Below are positions 44,204-53,939 of a DNA stretch of 64,000 bases, in pieces. The notes beneath the pieces were generated by a model. It was not told the origin of the DNA and did not search any database. It was given only the letters and a program-made list of their open reading frames with translations. Source of the DNA: Lentisphaerae bacterium GWF2_50_93. GTDB taxonomy: Bacteria; Verrucomicrobiota; Lentisphaeria; Victivallales; GWF2-50-93. The stretch spans positions 62,001 through 126,000 of the forward strand of contig MHBI01000053.1 of the NCBI GenBank assembly GCA_001804815.1, read 5' to 3'. How positions within the stretch are numbered: the first letter of the stretch is position 1; the number at the start of each line of letters is the position of its first letter. Position numbers and translations under genes: made by a program.

Positions 44204-45079
44204 TTATTTCCTGCCCATATAAAAGAAATAGCTGGACATCTTTTCAGCACGTCTTTTTGTCAACAGATAATAGTCGAGTAGAATAAGCGGATATAAAATC
44301 CATCCTAGCAGCTCGCGCACCGAAGCATATATCAGCCGATTATTGGAAAACGGGCATAGGAGAGCCCCGTATTCCTTCAAAATCCAGATCAGACTTCCTG
44401 TCGGCCCTGAAGCAATCTCAAGCTTTTTTTCATCCAAGCCATCAAAAAGCCGTCTAATTCCATCTGGAGTAAACCTGAAGTAATCCTTTGGATTTTCATG
44501 AAGCACCTGCATGAAAGGTACTGTAGCAACCACGAATCCACCTTTTTTCAGGACACGTTTTATTTCATTTGTTATTGCAAATGGATCGGGAACATGTTCA
44601 AGGACAAGCATGATGAACACTCCATCAACACTGCCATCCTCGAATGGAAGGAATTGCCCATCGCAGACCAGCTGGGTATGGGGTCCATACTCCAAATTTG
44701 CACAGAAAATTGCCGGATGATCCAGTTCCCCTGTCCCTCCAACATCAATATAGATTCCTTCAAGGCTCATTTCATCATATATCTTCTTCAACACCCTCTG
44801 TCTTTTGAACCATTTGAATGGCGCCGGAGACTTTAAACGCTGGATAGTGTCGTAACTTAAGAATCCTGGCATCACTTCAGAATCATGCCACTCGGAAATC
44901 TTTTTCTTCAGTTCGACCTGTTTTGAAGAGGAAAGCATTAAAGGAACACCTTCCTGGATCAAATATTTTTCATTGCAGGTAGTACAGGAAAGGGAATCTC
45001 CCGGGCTGTCAATCAGCTTGGAGTGGCAATACGGGCACCTTAACACCTTGAATATTCTTCCCGGTTCCGGCATAATCAT
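44204..45079 (-). CDS. methyltransferase with N-terminal Trm112-like zinc motif
   Basis: 291 residues. CPYCHSKL and CTTCNEKY (residues 15-40) form a zinc-ribbon-like Trm112p domain. A class I methyltransferase follows: IYIDVGGTGELDHP, LVCDGQFLPFEDGSVDGVFIMLVLEHV and KKGGFVVATVPF. The C-terminus has a membrane segment (WILYPLILLDYYLL). It is likely a glycan or lipid-linked glycan methyltransferase. The ATP-grasp gene starts five bases after its stop. Confidence 0.85.
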   Translation of the reverse strand: MIMPEPGRIFKVLRCPYCHSKLIDSPGDSLSCTTCNEKYLIQEGVPLMLSSSKQVELKKKISEWHDSEVMPGFLSYDTIQRLKSPAPFKWFKRQRVLKKIYDEMSLEGIYIDVGGTGELDHPAIFCANLEYGPHTQLVCDGQFLPFEDGSVDGVFIMLVLEHVPDPFAITNEIKRVLKKGGFVVATVPFMQVLHENPKDYFRFTPDGIRRLFDGLDEKKLEIASGPTGSLIWILKEYGALLCPFSNNRLIYASVRELLGWILYPLILLDYYLLTKRRAEKMSSYFFYMGRK

Positions 45080-45220
45080 GTTTTCCGGTTATTTGAACGT
45101 AAACATCAGTCAATATTTACTTTTGCGCGCGACATGCTAATTTTCAGAGGTTACCATAAGCTGAAAGTTAAGTTAATTCAATTAGGCGATACCATTTCAA
45201 AAGTTCGATTCCGGAAGGTA

Positions 45221-45261
45221 GCGTAAGCCTCCGGCTTGCGCAAAAACAAGCCGGAGGCTTG
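45221..45261. repeat. paired palindromes with CCTCCGG/CCGGAGG apex
   Basis: GCGTAAGC-CTCCG-GCTTGCGC (45221-45241) and CAAGC-CGGAG-GCTTG (45247-45261) are two palindromes whose arms also match each other as an inverted repeat. They precede a divergent pair of glycan genes. Confidence 0.5.
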
Positions 45262-45298
45262 TCCTACTTCAACTTTTCTATGGGAAAGGTCCAGTTTG

Positions 45299-46441
45299 AT
45301 GAAAAAAATCGGACTTGTAATTACGCGGATGGTGAAGGGCGGAGCCAGCCATATCGTCCGCTCAATAATCCATGGTGGAAAAGACCAGTTTGAATTCACC
45401 TTGTTTGCAGGTCCTCAGAATATTTCTGATAATGAACTTGATGACTTAAAGCCTGATTGCAAGATAAAACTCATACCTTCTCTTGGGCGGGAAATAAACC
45501 CTTTTAATGACTTAATGGCCTACCTGCACCTTAAAAGGGAGTTCATAGCCAATAAATTCGACGTCGTGCATACCCATACCTCAAAGGCTGGTTTCCTTGG
45601 AAGATTTGCTGCTTCAAAAGCCGGCATACCCAGAATAATACACACCCCTCATGGGACAATCTATTCCGCAGATAGCAGGATAAAGGGCGTTCCGGCATTA
45701 TCTATAGGCAAATATCCTTTTCTTGTTGCCGAACGCATCGCTGGCAGAAGACAGAACTTCCTTACTGTCCTGAGCAGGAGTGAAAGGGATATATCCATAG
45801 GGCTGAAATTGTCCACCATCGAGGATACCGTAATAGTTCCAAATGGTATTGATCTTGCAAAGTTCAACCTTGACAATGCCTTCCGGTCCCAGAGTAGAAA
45901 AACCCTCTGTCTTTCAGAATCCGACATTCTGATATTTAACGCAGGCAGACTGTCCCATGAAAAGGGCCATTCCGTACTCATATCCTCATTTAGACAGGCA
46001 TATAGTACAAACAAGAGCCTCAAGCTTGGGATTGCAGGAGATGGGCCTCTTATGCAGGAACTTGCTGGAGCTAATAGGGATCTTATCAATTCGGGTGTTT
46101 TCAAGCTTTATGGGCACACCGACGATATATGCCTTTACCTTTCAGCCGCAGATATTTTCGTAATGCCTTCTTTCTATGAGGGTTTCGGATTGTCCCTGCT
46201 CGAAGCCATGGCGTCAGGACTTCCAGCTATCGCCTCCGATGTCGGTGGCATCCCTGAAATAGTCGAAAATGAAAAAGATGGATTTCTTGTAAACCCAGGA
46301 GATGCGGCGGCAATAGCCTCCAGAATCCTCGAACTCAGCTCTTCCTCCGATGCCAGGTCAAAGATAGGTTCATGTGGAAAAACAAAGTCGCAAGGATACA
46401 GCGTACAGGAGATGCTAAGAAAATATTTTGCGCTATATTGA
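45299..46441 (+). CDS. glycosyltransferase family 4
   Basis: 380 residues from the ATG at 45299. GT-B fold: N-terminal KGGASHIVRSII and THTSKAGFLGRFAA, then VPNGIDLAKF, FNAGRLSHEKGHSVLISSF, and the nucleotide-sugar motif PSFYEGFGLSLLEAMASGLPAIASDVGGIPEIV with the EX7E glutamates. It transfers a sugar in the cytoplasm to a lipid-linked glycan. Sugar specificity cannot be inferred. AAAGG lies some ten bases upstream; an earlier in-frame ATG would start in the palindrome. Confidence 0.92.
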   Translation: MKKIGLVITRMVKGGASHIVRSIIHGGKDQFEFTLFAGPQNISDNELDDLKPDCKIKLIPSLGREINPFNDLMAYLHLKREFIANKFDVVHTHTSKAGFLGRFAASKAGIPRIIHTPHGTIYSADSRIKGVPALSIGKYPFLVAERIAGRRQNFLTVLSRSERDISIGLKLSTIEDTVIVPNGIDLAKFNLDNAFRSQSRKTLCLSESDILIFNAGRLSHEKGHSVLISSFRQAYSTNKSLKLGIAGDGPLMQELAGANRDLINSGVFKLYGHTDDICLYLSAADIFVMPSFYEGFGLSLLEAMASGLPAIASDVGGIPEIVENEKDGFLVNPGDAAAIASRILELSSSSDARSKIGSCGKTKSQGYSVQEMLRKYFALY

Positions 46442-46474
46442 TAGATATTCAATACTTTGTATTTAATATTTATT

Positions 46475-47947
46475 ATGACTGAAAAACTAAAAAACTATCT
46501 CCTATTGTCATGCGTGTTCATGTGCGCCATGATCCCTGATGTCTTTGGAGCCCCATCCACGACCTTGGCCGAAGCACAGAGAGGTGTCAGAAGCTTCGTA
46601 TCCATATCCCCCGACAATCCTTATCTGCCGGTAATTATCCTTATAGGAGTATTTCTAGTCCTCGCCACTTTCTACTTTCCGAGATTAGGCCTATTTATAA
46701 TGCTTTTCTTCATAATGATCTCCACAGACCTTCCAGTAGGCAAAGGTGACAAGGTACGTACCGCAACAATGAGATACGAAGATGTCATCCTGCTCCTGGT
46801 TTCAATTGGCTGGATTTTAAATAGGGCAAAAACAAGAACTCTCTCCAGCATAAAGGACTGTCCTCTATACAAGCCCATCCTCGCCATGTCCGCAGTAATT
46901 GTCCTTGCCACAATACTCGGTTATTTCATGGATACCGTCCAGCTCAAAAACGGGATCCTCTACTCAATGAAGCGACTGGAATATTTCTGGATCTTCTTCA
47001 TGACTTTCAATCTCATGGAGACAAGGGACGATGCATGGTTGTCTATACGGCTTTTTCTAGGAATAGCGGCAATAGTGGCAATGATAGGAGTTACCCAATC
47101 CATGCTATTTCCTCTTACAGATCTGGCCAGAGGTGGGGCTACGGCTACGGCCGGACTTGGAAGAGCTAACACTCTCGCCGACTTCTATCTGATAATCCTA
47201 GGAGTTTCCCTTGGACTTTTCATCCATAGCCGGAATAAGAAGTGGATGACAATTTATATCGCACTAACCAGTTTATTCATTTTTGCGCTGATAATGACAA
47301 AATCCCGCGGGGCCTATGTCAGCATTCCTTTTATTCTCTTAACAATTCTATTCGTTTCGAGAAGCAGGAAGTTTATAATAATCATGGCAAGCATAGCTTT
47401 GTTTTTTTCCCTGTATTTTGCAGGAAGCTTTTTTGTTACAAACCAGATGGCCGGCATACTCGTCAACAAGCATAATGATGATATCAAATATCAATTTTCT
47501 TCCATTGGGGAGGTTATGGAAAAGGGGCCCAAAGCGGATTCCTCGATGAACGCCCGCTACACCGCATGGATAAATACCTTCCCTGAAATGATGAGACATC
47601 CGCTTCTCGGACATGGCGTAGGCTCAATCCCGTTATTTTACTTTGACAATCAGTATGTCATTGAACTTTATGACACAGGTTTCATAGGGCTTGCAGTTTT
47701 CCTATATTTAAATCTCATCATATTGCTTTCCGTACTAACTTTCTACTGGAATTCCAACGATGAATTCTATAAGGGGCTTTCCCTTGGTTTCCTTGGAGGA
47801 CATGTTGGAATCCTAATACATGGGATGACAGTAACAAACTTCTATACTATCATCAACATGGAGGCGTTTTGGTTCATATTGGCTATCATCATGCTTCTAT
47901 ACCATTTGGAAACCCGAAGAAAACAGACAGAACGAGCCGTCCCATGA
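46475..47947 (+). CDS. O-antigen ligase/polymerase family membrane protein
   Basis: 490 residues with 11-12 membrane segments and the Wzy_C region: ALIMTKSRGAYVSIPFI, and a large loop with MNARYTAWINTFPEMMRHPLLGHGVGSIP followed by NQYVIELYDTGFIGL, where the conserved Arg and His act in ligation. It joins O-antigen or other glycan to lipid acceptor, or polymerises repeats, at the outer face of the inner membrane. Its stop overlaps the next start (ATGA). Confidence 0.88.
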   Translation: MTEKLKNYLLLSCVFMCAMIPDVFGAPSTTLAEAQRGVRSFVSISPDNPYLPVIILIGVFLVLATFYFPRLGLFIMLFFIMISTDLPVGKGDKVRTATMRYEDVILLLVSIGWILNRAKTRTLSSIKDCPLYKPILAMSAVIVLATILGYFMDTVQLKNGILYSMKRLEYFWIFFMTFNLMETRDDAWLSIRLFLGIAAIVAMIGVTQSMLFPLTDLARGGATATAGLGRANTLADFYLIILGVSLGLFIHSRNKKWMTIYIALTSLFIFALIMTKSRGAYVSIPFILLTILFVSRSRKFIIIMASIALFFSLYFAGSFFVTNQMAGILVNKHNDDIKYQFSSIGEVMEKGPKADSSMNARYTAWINTFPEMMRHPLLGHGVGSIPLFYFDNQYVIELYDTGFIGLAVFLYLNLIILLSVLTFYWNSNDEFYKGLSLGFLGGHVGILIHGMTVTNFYTIINMEAFWFILAIIMLLYHLETRRKQTERAVP

Positions 47948-49521
47948 AATCAGAATACCGGTTCTGCCATGATAAAACGCTTCTGGCATATTTGACGGTT
48001 GCATTTGTGAGTTCGTTGATCCTGCTCGCGTCAACCCCCTTCGGCATCGGCATCTCCCCTGATTCCACAACATACATCGATGCCGCAAGGAACTTGATCA
48101 ATGGCAACGGCCTGACAGTCACTCTTGACGGAAACAGACCGCTCACCCACTTCCCCCCCCTCTATTCGTTCCTGCTCTCAATGCCCGGAATTGCAGGAGT
48201 CGATCCTGCTGACACGGCAAGATATCTGAACATCATCCTTTTCGGATTGAACATATTCCTTTTCTCCCTCGTCTCAAGACAATGCTTCAAGAACGAGCCA
48301 TACGCTGTCATCCCCGTCCTCGTGCTCTTCGTCTTCTCAGAGTCGAACTTGCTTGTCCACTCAATGGCGTGGACAGAACCGCTTTTCCTCTGCTTCACCC
48401 TTTCAGCATTCCTGTTCCTGTCCAGGTTCATTGAAACAGACAAGATGAAATATCTTGTCTTGTCTGGAATTCTAGTATCCTTTTCCATGCTTGCCAGATA
48501 TGCAGGAGCTGCGGTTGTCCTTTCAGGCGCACTTATTATCTTCCTTTTCCACGAGAAGGCGTCTTTCAGGAAAAGGTTTTTCTACATCGTCATCTTCGGG
48601 ATTGCGTGCTCCTTCCTGGAAACCCTCTGGCTCTGCAGGAACATCCTCAGCGCCGGCTCCGCCACAAACCGAGAATTCATATTCCATCCGCCAAACTCGG
48701 CGCATCTGAACCAGCTCATACGCACATTGCTCTCATTCTTTTTCCCGAATGAGGTCATCGAACCGTTGAAATCACTAAGGTTTGGCCCAGGAGGGAAACT
48801 TATTCCGCCCATAATTGCATTAGTTGCATTTTCAGTTGTGTCATTAATCCTGTTCAGGTCTAGGCACAAGCTGAAAAACATATTCTCTAACATCCCGCTC
48901 CTTGTAAAGATGCTGCTCATCTTCAGCACTGTCTATTTCCTCTTCATAATGATCGTAATAACGTTCTTCGACGCGAAGACCACACTATGCTTCCGGCTGC
49001 TTCATCCAGTGACAGTTTCATTCATAGTGATATTCCCGTTCTTCCTGCTTAGAACATACAGGATTACAGATACGAAATGGGGCAGGATGGCAATAGCAGT
49101 AATCGCCGCCTGCTTCCTTGTCTCATATCCGGCGAGAGGTCTTATGCTCGGGATAGGCACATTCAATTCAGGCTTCGGCTACCACTCGAAAGAATGGAGC
49201 GGCTCGGAGATAGTTAAAATGATAAAATCACTCCCAAAAGATATTCCGGTATATTCTAACGCATCCGATGCGATATTTTTCCTGACCGGCAAGATCACGC
49301 TTCCGATACCGGAAAAGTACTCGCAGCGCAGGCTCAGCGTAAGATTCAGCTCCGACATAGGAGAAATGAGGGACAACCTCGGCAGGAAGAACGGAATACT
49401 GGTATATTTCAACAGCATCCCTCCGGGCAATATTCCCGAGGAACAGGAACTCGTGATTCTGCTTCCCCTAGCGGAATCGCTTAAAAAAACGGAAGGCACG
49501 GTATATATTCTGAAAAAATGA
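47944..49521 (+). CDS. GT-C-like polytopic membrane protein (glycosyltransferase 39-type)
   Basis: 525 residues with 11 or more membrane segments. The first periplasmic loop carries GISPDSTTYIDAARNLINGNG and PLTHFPPLYSFLL, as in GT39/ArnT-type enzymes, where the Asp-containing loop binds the polyprenyl-phosphate sugar. The C-terminal part (about 400-525) is a soluble domain. It likely adds a sugar from a lipid carrier on the periplasmic side. Overlaps of four bases join it to both neighbours. Confidence 0.75.
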   Translation: MKSEYRFCHDKTLLAYLTVAFVSSLILLASTPFGIGISPDSTTYIDAARNLINGNGLTVTLDGNRPLTHFPPLYSFLLSMPGIAGVDPADTARYLNIILFGLNIFLFSLVSRQCFKNEPYAVIPVLVLFVFSESNLLVHSMAWTEPLFLCFTLSAFLFLSRFIETDKMKYLVLSGILVSFSMLARYAGAAVVLSGALIIFLFHEKASFRKRFFYIVIFGIACSFLETLWLCRNILSAGSATNREFIFHPPNSAHLNQLIRTLLSFFFPNEVIEPLKSLRFGPGGKLIPPIIALVAFSVVSLILFRSRHKLKNIFSNIPLLVKMLLIFSTVYFLFIMIVITFFDAKTTLCFRLLHPVTVSFIVIFPFFLLRTYRITDTKWGRMAIAVIAACFLVSYPARGLMLGIGTFNSGFGYHSKEWSGSEIVKMIKSLPKDIPVYSNASDAIFFLTGKITLPIPEKYSQRRLSVRFSSDIGEMRDNLGRKNGILVYFNSIPPGNIPEEQELVILLPLAESLKKTEGTVYILKK

Positions 49522-50357
49522 AATCATCATCGACAGATCTGAAGGTCTCCGTAATTATCCCTTCCTTCGACGGGAAACGCAACGGCAATGTCGAAATGCT
49601 CAAGGAACAGCTGGGGAACCAGACCCAGGCTCCTTTTGAAATCATCGTCGTTGTCGGAGTCTCCCCGAACGGCAAGGCCAGGAATGAGGGTGTCAAAAAG
49701 GCCTCAGGGAATTTCTATGTCTTCATCGATGATGACGTAACCCTCGGAAACGACAAAGTCATCGAGAACCTCCTAAGACCTTTCCTGGAAAGGAAAGATG
49801 TTGGCATGACCGGCCCTTCACAGCTCATCCCCGACAATTCAAACTGGTTCCAGAAAACCTCTGCAAAACAGGTACCCCGCTCTCTTTTCCCGATCCAGAA
49901 AGAACTTGTTGACAGCGACATGGTATCTCATATGTGCCTATGCATGCCTGAAAAACTGTTCAAGGATATAGGCTGGGAGAACCCGGACATCATAGCGGGA
50001 ACAGATCCTGATCTGCGCCACAGGGTAAGACAGTCTGGACTGAGGGTCTGCGTCGCTCCGGATACCTGGGCATATCATCCGATGCCCGAGACATTCTCCA
50101 AGCTCATGAGACTGGCATATGCCAAGGGTAGGAATTCCGCTACGGTAAGATTCAGGAATCCAGAACTCATCCTGGAGCTTAACGACGGGTTCAGCAAGGA
50201 ATTCGCTCCGAGACGGGGATTTTTGTTCAGGATATTCCGGACTGGGTTCAATATGCTGAAGGCCCTGGTCACTTTCAAGATCATAGGATTCGCCTATCTA
50301 TTCTCCTATTATCTTGGAAATACTGCGCAAAGCCTGAAACATATGCCCAGGAATTAA
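49518..50357 (+). CDS. glycosyltransferase family 2
   Basis: 279 residues. LKVSVIIPSFDGKR at the start, NGKARNEGVKKASGNFYVFIDDDVTL (the DDD/DXD metal site) and AGTDPDLRHRVRQSG form a GT-A enzyme; a C-terminal hydrophobic helix region (LVTFKIIGFAYLFSYYLG) may anchor it. Unusually short N-terminal spacing between the first motif and the DXD region is still within family variation. It is coupled to the upstream gene by ATGA. Confidence 0.9.
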   Translation: MKSSSTDLKVSVIIPSFDGKRNGNVEMLKEQLGNQTQAPFEIIVVVGVSPNGKARNEGVKKASGNFYVFIDDDVTLGNDKVIENLLRPFLERKDVGMTGPSQLIPDNSNWFQKTSAKQVPRSLFPIQKELVDSDMVSHMCLCMPEKLFKDIGWENPDIIAGTDPDLRHRVRQSGLRVCVAPDTWAYHPMPETFSKLMRLAYAKGRNSATVRFRNPELILELNDGFSKEFAPRRGFLFRIFRTGFNMLKALVTFKIIGFAYLFSYYLGNTAQSLKHMPRN

Positions 50358-50392
50358 ATTACACATATCTGGATTGGCAGGAGGATGGGGCA

Positions 50393-51322
50393 TCATCTGG
50401 ACTTTGTAGCGCAGATGACTGCAGAAGCTATCTGCATCTGGTTTCTTTCATTGCTGAAGCTGCTGTGCAGATAAGGAACGGATTCATTCAGATATTTATC
50501 ATCAAGGAGGCTTGATGGAGTCATTTGGACATCATCCCACCCATTTTCCTCGAAAAGCTCCACAAATTCAAAAGGCCTTTTCCTGTTTGGCATTCCACTG
50601 TACGAGAAAAGTCCGTAGAATCCCGCACCATACCTGTACATGTTCAGCGGATCCAGGTTCCTCAACCATCTGAAATGGGTAAGGAAATCAATTCTTGAGA
50701 CCAGAACGCCTCCCGGCCTGACAACCTGGTCCAGCTGAGAAAGCATCTTATGCAAGTCGTTCACATGTTCAAGCGAGAAATGGCTGAATACTAAATCTAT
50801 GCTTTTACGTCCGAATATGTTAACCATATCGGGATTGGCGCTGCACACGTAGTTCAACCTGTCATTCCGTCCTGACATCGTCCTCTTCAGCTGATATTCC
50901 AGAAGAGCAGACTTGTCCGGATCAGCATTAATCCTCTTCATGAACCTCTCATAGAATTCGAATGGCACCGAATGGATCAGGTTATTCACATCAACCGCAT
51001 TATATTTCGCTATGTCTTTTGACAGGAGATACAATCCGGTTCCCAGATCGTATCCTGGCCCTATTTCAAGTATCACCCGGCCTTCGATGGAGATACCGCT
51101 GCCGCTTCCTGCGTATTTCGCAAGGCTGGAAATCCAGTATTCATCCACAATTGAAATGTCATATTCTATTATCCTTTCCATCTCTTCAAGCGAAGAAACC
51201 CTGGTGACTCCGTATCCAAACAGGAGATATTTTACCTTGTAGAAAAACATGAAAACGATCCCGGAGAGGAAGAACGCTGAGTTTTTCACAAATGACGAAA
51301 TCCTTCGAATCATTCTGGACAT
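50393..51322 (-). CDS. SAM-dependent methyltransferase with N-terminal membrane helix
   Basis: 309 residues. A hydrophobic helix at 12-32 is followed by LEIGPGYDLGTGLYLLS (SAM motif I), VDVNNLI, SIDLVFSHFSLEHVNDL and VRPGGVLVSRIDF, a Methyltransf_11/23-type core. It likely modifies glycan or a lipid-linked sugar at the membrane. It follows the TylF-type gene by 38 bases on the same strand and converges with the GT2 gene. Confidence 0.83.
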   Translation of the reverse strand: MSRMIRRISSFVKNSAFFLSGIVFMFFYKVKYLLFGYGVTRVSSLEEMERIIEYDISIVDEYWISSLAKYAGSGSGISIEGRVILEIGPGYDLGTGLYLLSKDIAKYNAVDVNNLIHSVPFEFYERFMKRINADPDKSALLEYQLKRTMSGRNDRLNYVCSANPDMVNIFGRKSIDLVFSHFSLEHVNDLHKMLSQLDQVVRPGGVLVSRIDFLTHFRWLRNLDPLNMYRYGAGFYGLFSYSGMPNRKRPFEFVELFEENGWDDVQMTPSSLLDDKYLNESVPYLHSSFSNERNQMQIASAVICATKSR

Positions 51323-51360
51323 ATTACATCTCGCAGCAGTTCTGTTTGTCTTTCAAAAGT

Positions 51361-52116
51361 TCATTTCGTACCGGACACAGGTCCCGTCTTGACGACAATT
51401 GCATGCCCGTTAAGATTATAGACGGTCATCGCTCCGTCCATGGCTCTTATAGAATTGACATATTTCATCACTCCGTCGCACTGGCCAAACCCGTAATCAT
51501 CAAATACCACAATACCTCCAACTTCCAGCCTGTTCCATATCCATTGGAACACGTCCCTTGCTGAATTGAAAACATCCACGTCTATATGGCAGAACCTGAA
51601 TGTCCTGCCTTCAACAAGACTCTGCGTATCTTCCGGAAAAACACCCCTGAGCACCTTCACGTTGGAGAGTTCCATCCTGGTCAAGAGCCCTTCAACAATC
51701 TTCTCGGTAGTGTCCTGGTGCTCACCTCCCTTGTATTTTGAATCTTCCTTTCCGGCCTTTACCACGCCCGAAAAGGTGTCACACAAGAAAACTGTCTGCC
51801 CAGGAATGGACATGGAGGCTCTTTTCGCTATCAGGGCGCCCGTACCGCCTCTCCAGACGCCAACCTCTATCAGATCGCCGCTTGTATGTTTGCACGTTTC
51901 GCCGACAAGCTGCCATAACTCATGGCAGCGGTATATGTCTACCATGGTAAAATCCTTTATTTTACCGTATGTATCCAGGAATTCCCGGTCTGTCCTCCAT
52001 GGAGCATATCTGAAGACCAGCAGCAAGGATTCAAATCCTGGTCGGTCACCATATACTATTTTCTGGCTCAACGGAAGCAAATATGAGTTGAAAACCCTAT
52101 AAAGTGTCCTTATCAT
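51361..52116 (-). CDS. TylF/MycF-family macrocin O-methyltransferase-like protein
   Basis: 251 residues from the ATG at 52116. TylF signatures: GDLIEVGVWRGGTGALIAKRA, FLCDTFSGV, FCHIDVDVFNSARDVFQW with the metal-binding Asp pair, and GIVVFDDYGF. These metal-dependent enzymes methylate sugar hydroxyls. It fits O-methylation of the surface glycan. A GGGA element is placed six bases before the start; an upstream TTG is less likely. Confidence 0.9.
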   Translation of the reverse strand: MIRTLYRVFNSYLLPLSQKIVYGDRPGFESLLLVFRYAPWRTDREFLDTYGKIKDFTMVDIYRCHELWQLVGETCKHTSGDLIEVGVWRGGTGALIAKRASMSIPGQTVFLCDTFSGVVKAGKEDSKYKGGEHQDTTEKIVEGLLTRMELSNVKVLRGVFPEDTQSLVEGRTFRFCHIDVDVFNSARDVFQWIWNRLEVGGIVVFDDYGFGQCDGVMKYVNSIRAMDGAMTVYNLNGHAIVVKTGPVSGTK

Positions 52117-52373
52117 GTCGTATCCCAAGCTCCCTCAAAATATTTTATGTCTATGGATATTCAATGGAACATTTGAAAACTAGCATGCCGGACACGAAAA
52201 GTAAATTTCCGGACCCTTGAAATTCATTGACAGATTCCGGCACGGAACTCCTGCTTCGCAGATCATATGCAAAATCAGCCACAGTGTTTATCTCAAACTC
52301 GTAAATACCCGAAGGAAGATGTACATTCATACATTGTTGATCTGCCTTGTAATTTTTTACATCATGGAAAGCG
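52117..52373. other. divergent intergenic region
   Basis: About 257 bases between the TylF-type gene and the flippase gene. No convincing frame, terminator or riboswitch; it should carry the divergent promoters, but none is clear enough to place. Confidence 0.3.
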
Positions 52374-53939
52374 ATGTTTATGGATTTTTCCCTGAAAAGG
52401 ATTTCCCATGTATCGATTTTCCTGCTTTTCATCACCCTGCTGAAAAGCATCCTTTCAATTGCGGTAAGAAGCTCCATGGCGGCCTGCTTCGGAGCCACTG
52501 ACGCCAGCGACGCCTACTTCGCCGCCTTCTTCGTACCACAGCAGCTGAGCGACTTCTTCATAGGTGGCATCCTCTTCATAATTATCATCCCAGTATTCCA
52601 GAAGAGGATATCCGACGTCGGATCCGAAGAAGCATCCAAGGACATTTCGGCCCTCCTGAACATTTCAGTGCTGGCAATGGGGATCATGACCATCGCCTAT
52701 TTCATCCTAGCTCCATGGCTGATACCGTTTTTCTTCAGCGGATTCCATGGCGAAAAGCTGGAACTGGCGGTATGGTTCTCAAAACTGCTGTCGCCAGCTG
52801 TCCTTCTCATGGGCCTATCCCTGATATACATATCCTTCTACCATGCATACCGCGACTTTTTCATACCATCGCTTGCCTCCCTGATGTTTCCCCTGAGTTC
52901 TCTCGTCTCAATCTGGATGCTCCCCGACTCATGGGGCATAGAAAGACTCATTTACGGAAATCTGGCAGGCTCAATCCTCGGCGTCTTCATCCTCATCATA
53001 GGAATAAGCAGCAAACTCAGGTGGAAGTGGAACAGATGGGAACTTGGCAATCCTCTTATCAGATCAACAATCCTCTTATCCTGGCCAGTCATACTTGAAT
53101 CCACCTTCTCAAGGATACATCCTTTCGTACAGAGGAACATCGCCTCGGAATTGCCTGGGCAGGGCGTTATTACGCTTATCGAACTTTCCTTGTTCGTGGT
53201 GGGATCACTCATCGCCTTCATTGCAGGCCCCATAGCTACCGCAGTATTCCCTCTCATGGGTCAGCAGAGACTCGACGAAGACGAGCAGACTGTCTTCCAG
53301 ACATTCCTGAAATCCCTTAGGGTAATGATATTCATGATCCTTCCTCTCAACATGCTGCTTCTCTTCGAGTCGGGAGACATCGTCAACCTGCTCTTCAGAT
53401 ACGGCAAGTTCACCGACGAGTCCTGTACGGTCATGGCCAACATCCTTCTCATACTTTCATTCATCATCATCCCCAACTGCTTCTCTTCCATAGGCAGCAG
53501 GGTTCTGTTCGTCTACCACGAGACGAAGGCCATATCCTTTACTGGTATAGCCCTCGGCCTCTTCATTCTCCCTTTCTATTTCATCGCCGCCAAGTTCGCA
53601 GGCATATACGGGCTGGTGTCGGTAGTTTCGGCAGGAGCATTTCTCTCTGCCCTCCTGGTCTTTACGATCCTGAAAGTGAAACACCCCTCTGTTTCCTTCT
53701 CGCAGCTCTATTCCTTTATCCCGCAGATGGCAGCCTGCGCAGTAATCATGGGAACAGGCATGAGTCTTGCGAAATTCACCTTGAAGAACCTCGAAATGCC
53801 GACAGTCCTGAGATTCTCTATCGTATCGCTGACTGGATGCATCCTCTTCATCCTCGCCGCAAAACTGCTGAAAATTGACGAATTGTCGTATATAGTTAAG
53901 CGTATCCCATATGTCAAGAACTTGGCGGGAGTTGTCTAA
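52374..53939 (+). CDS. MurJ/MviN-like lipid-linked glycan flippase
   Basis: 521 residues with 13-14 membrane segments. RSSMAACFGATDASDAYFAAFFVPQQLSDFFIGGIL is the MviN start, with later ALLNISVL, YRDFFIPSLAS and IPNCFSSIGSRVLFVYHETK. MurJ itself flips lipid II; in a glycan cluster a close relative may move an O-antigen-type intermediate instead. Which of the two applies cannot be decided from this window. Its stop overlaps the start of the asparagine synthetase remnant. Confidence 0.9.
   Translation: MFMDFSLKRISHVSIFLLFITLLKSILSIAVRSSMAACFGATDASDAYFAAFFVPQQLSDFFIGGILFIIIIPVFQKRISDVGSEEASKDISALLNISVLAMGIMTIAYFILAPWLIPFFFSGFHGEKLELAVWFSKLLSPAVLLMGLSLIYISFYHAYRDFFIPSLASLMFPLSSLVSIWMLPDSWGIERLIYGNLAGSILGVFILIIGISSKLRWKWNRWELGNPLIRSTILLSWPVILESTFSRIHPFVQRNIASELPGQGVITLIELSLFVVGSLIAFIAGPIATAVFPLMGQQRLDEDEQTVFQTFLKSLRVMIFMILPLNMLLLFESGDIVNLLFRYGKFTDESCTVMANILLILSFIIIPNCFSSIGSRVLFVYHETKAISFTGIALGLFILPFYFIAAKFAGIYGLVSVVSAGAFLSALLVFTILKVKHPSVSFSQLYSFIPQMAACAVIMGTGMSLAKFTLKNLEMPTVLRFSIVSLTGCILFILAAKLLKIDELSYIVKRIPYVKNLAGVV

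Noticed and set aside
45200..45220. T-loop-like GTTCGATTCC string
   Set aside because: No complementary arms for a T stem, acceptor stem or anticodon arm could be drawn, so it is not a tRNA gene.
52151..52498. Minus-strand frame opposite the flippase start
   Set aside because: It overlaps the conserved N-terminus of the MurJ-like protein and has no recognisable features.
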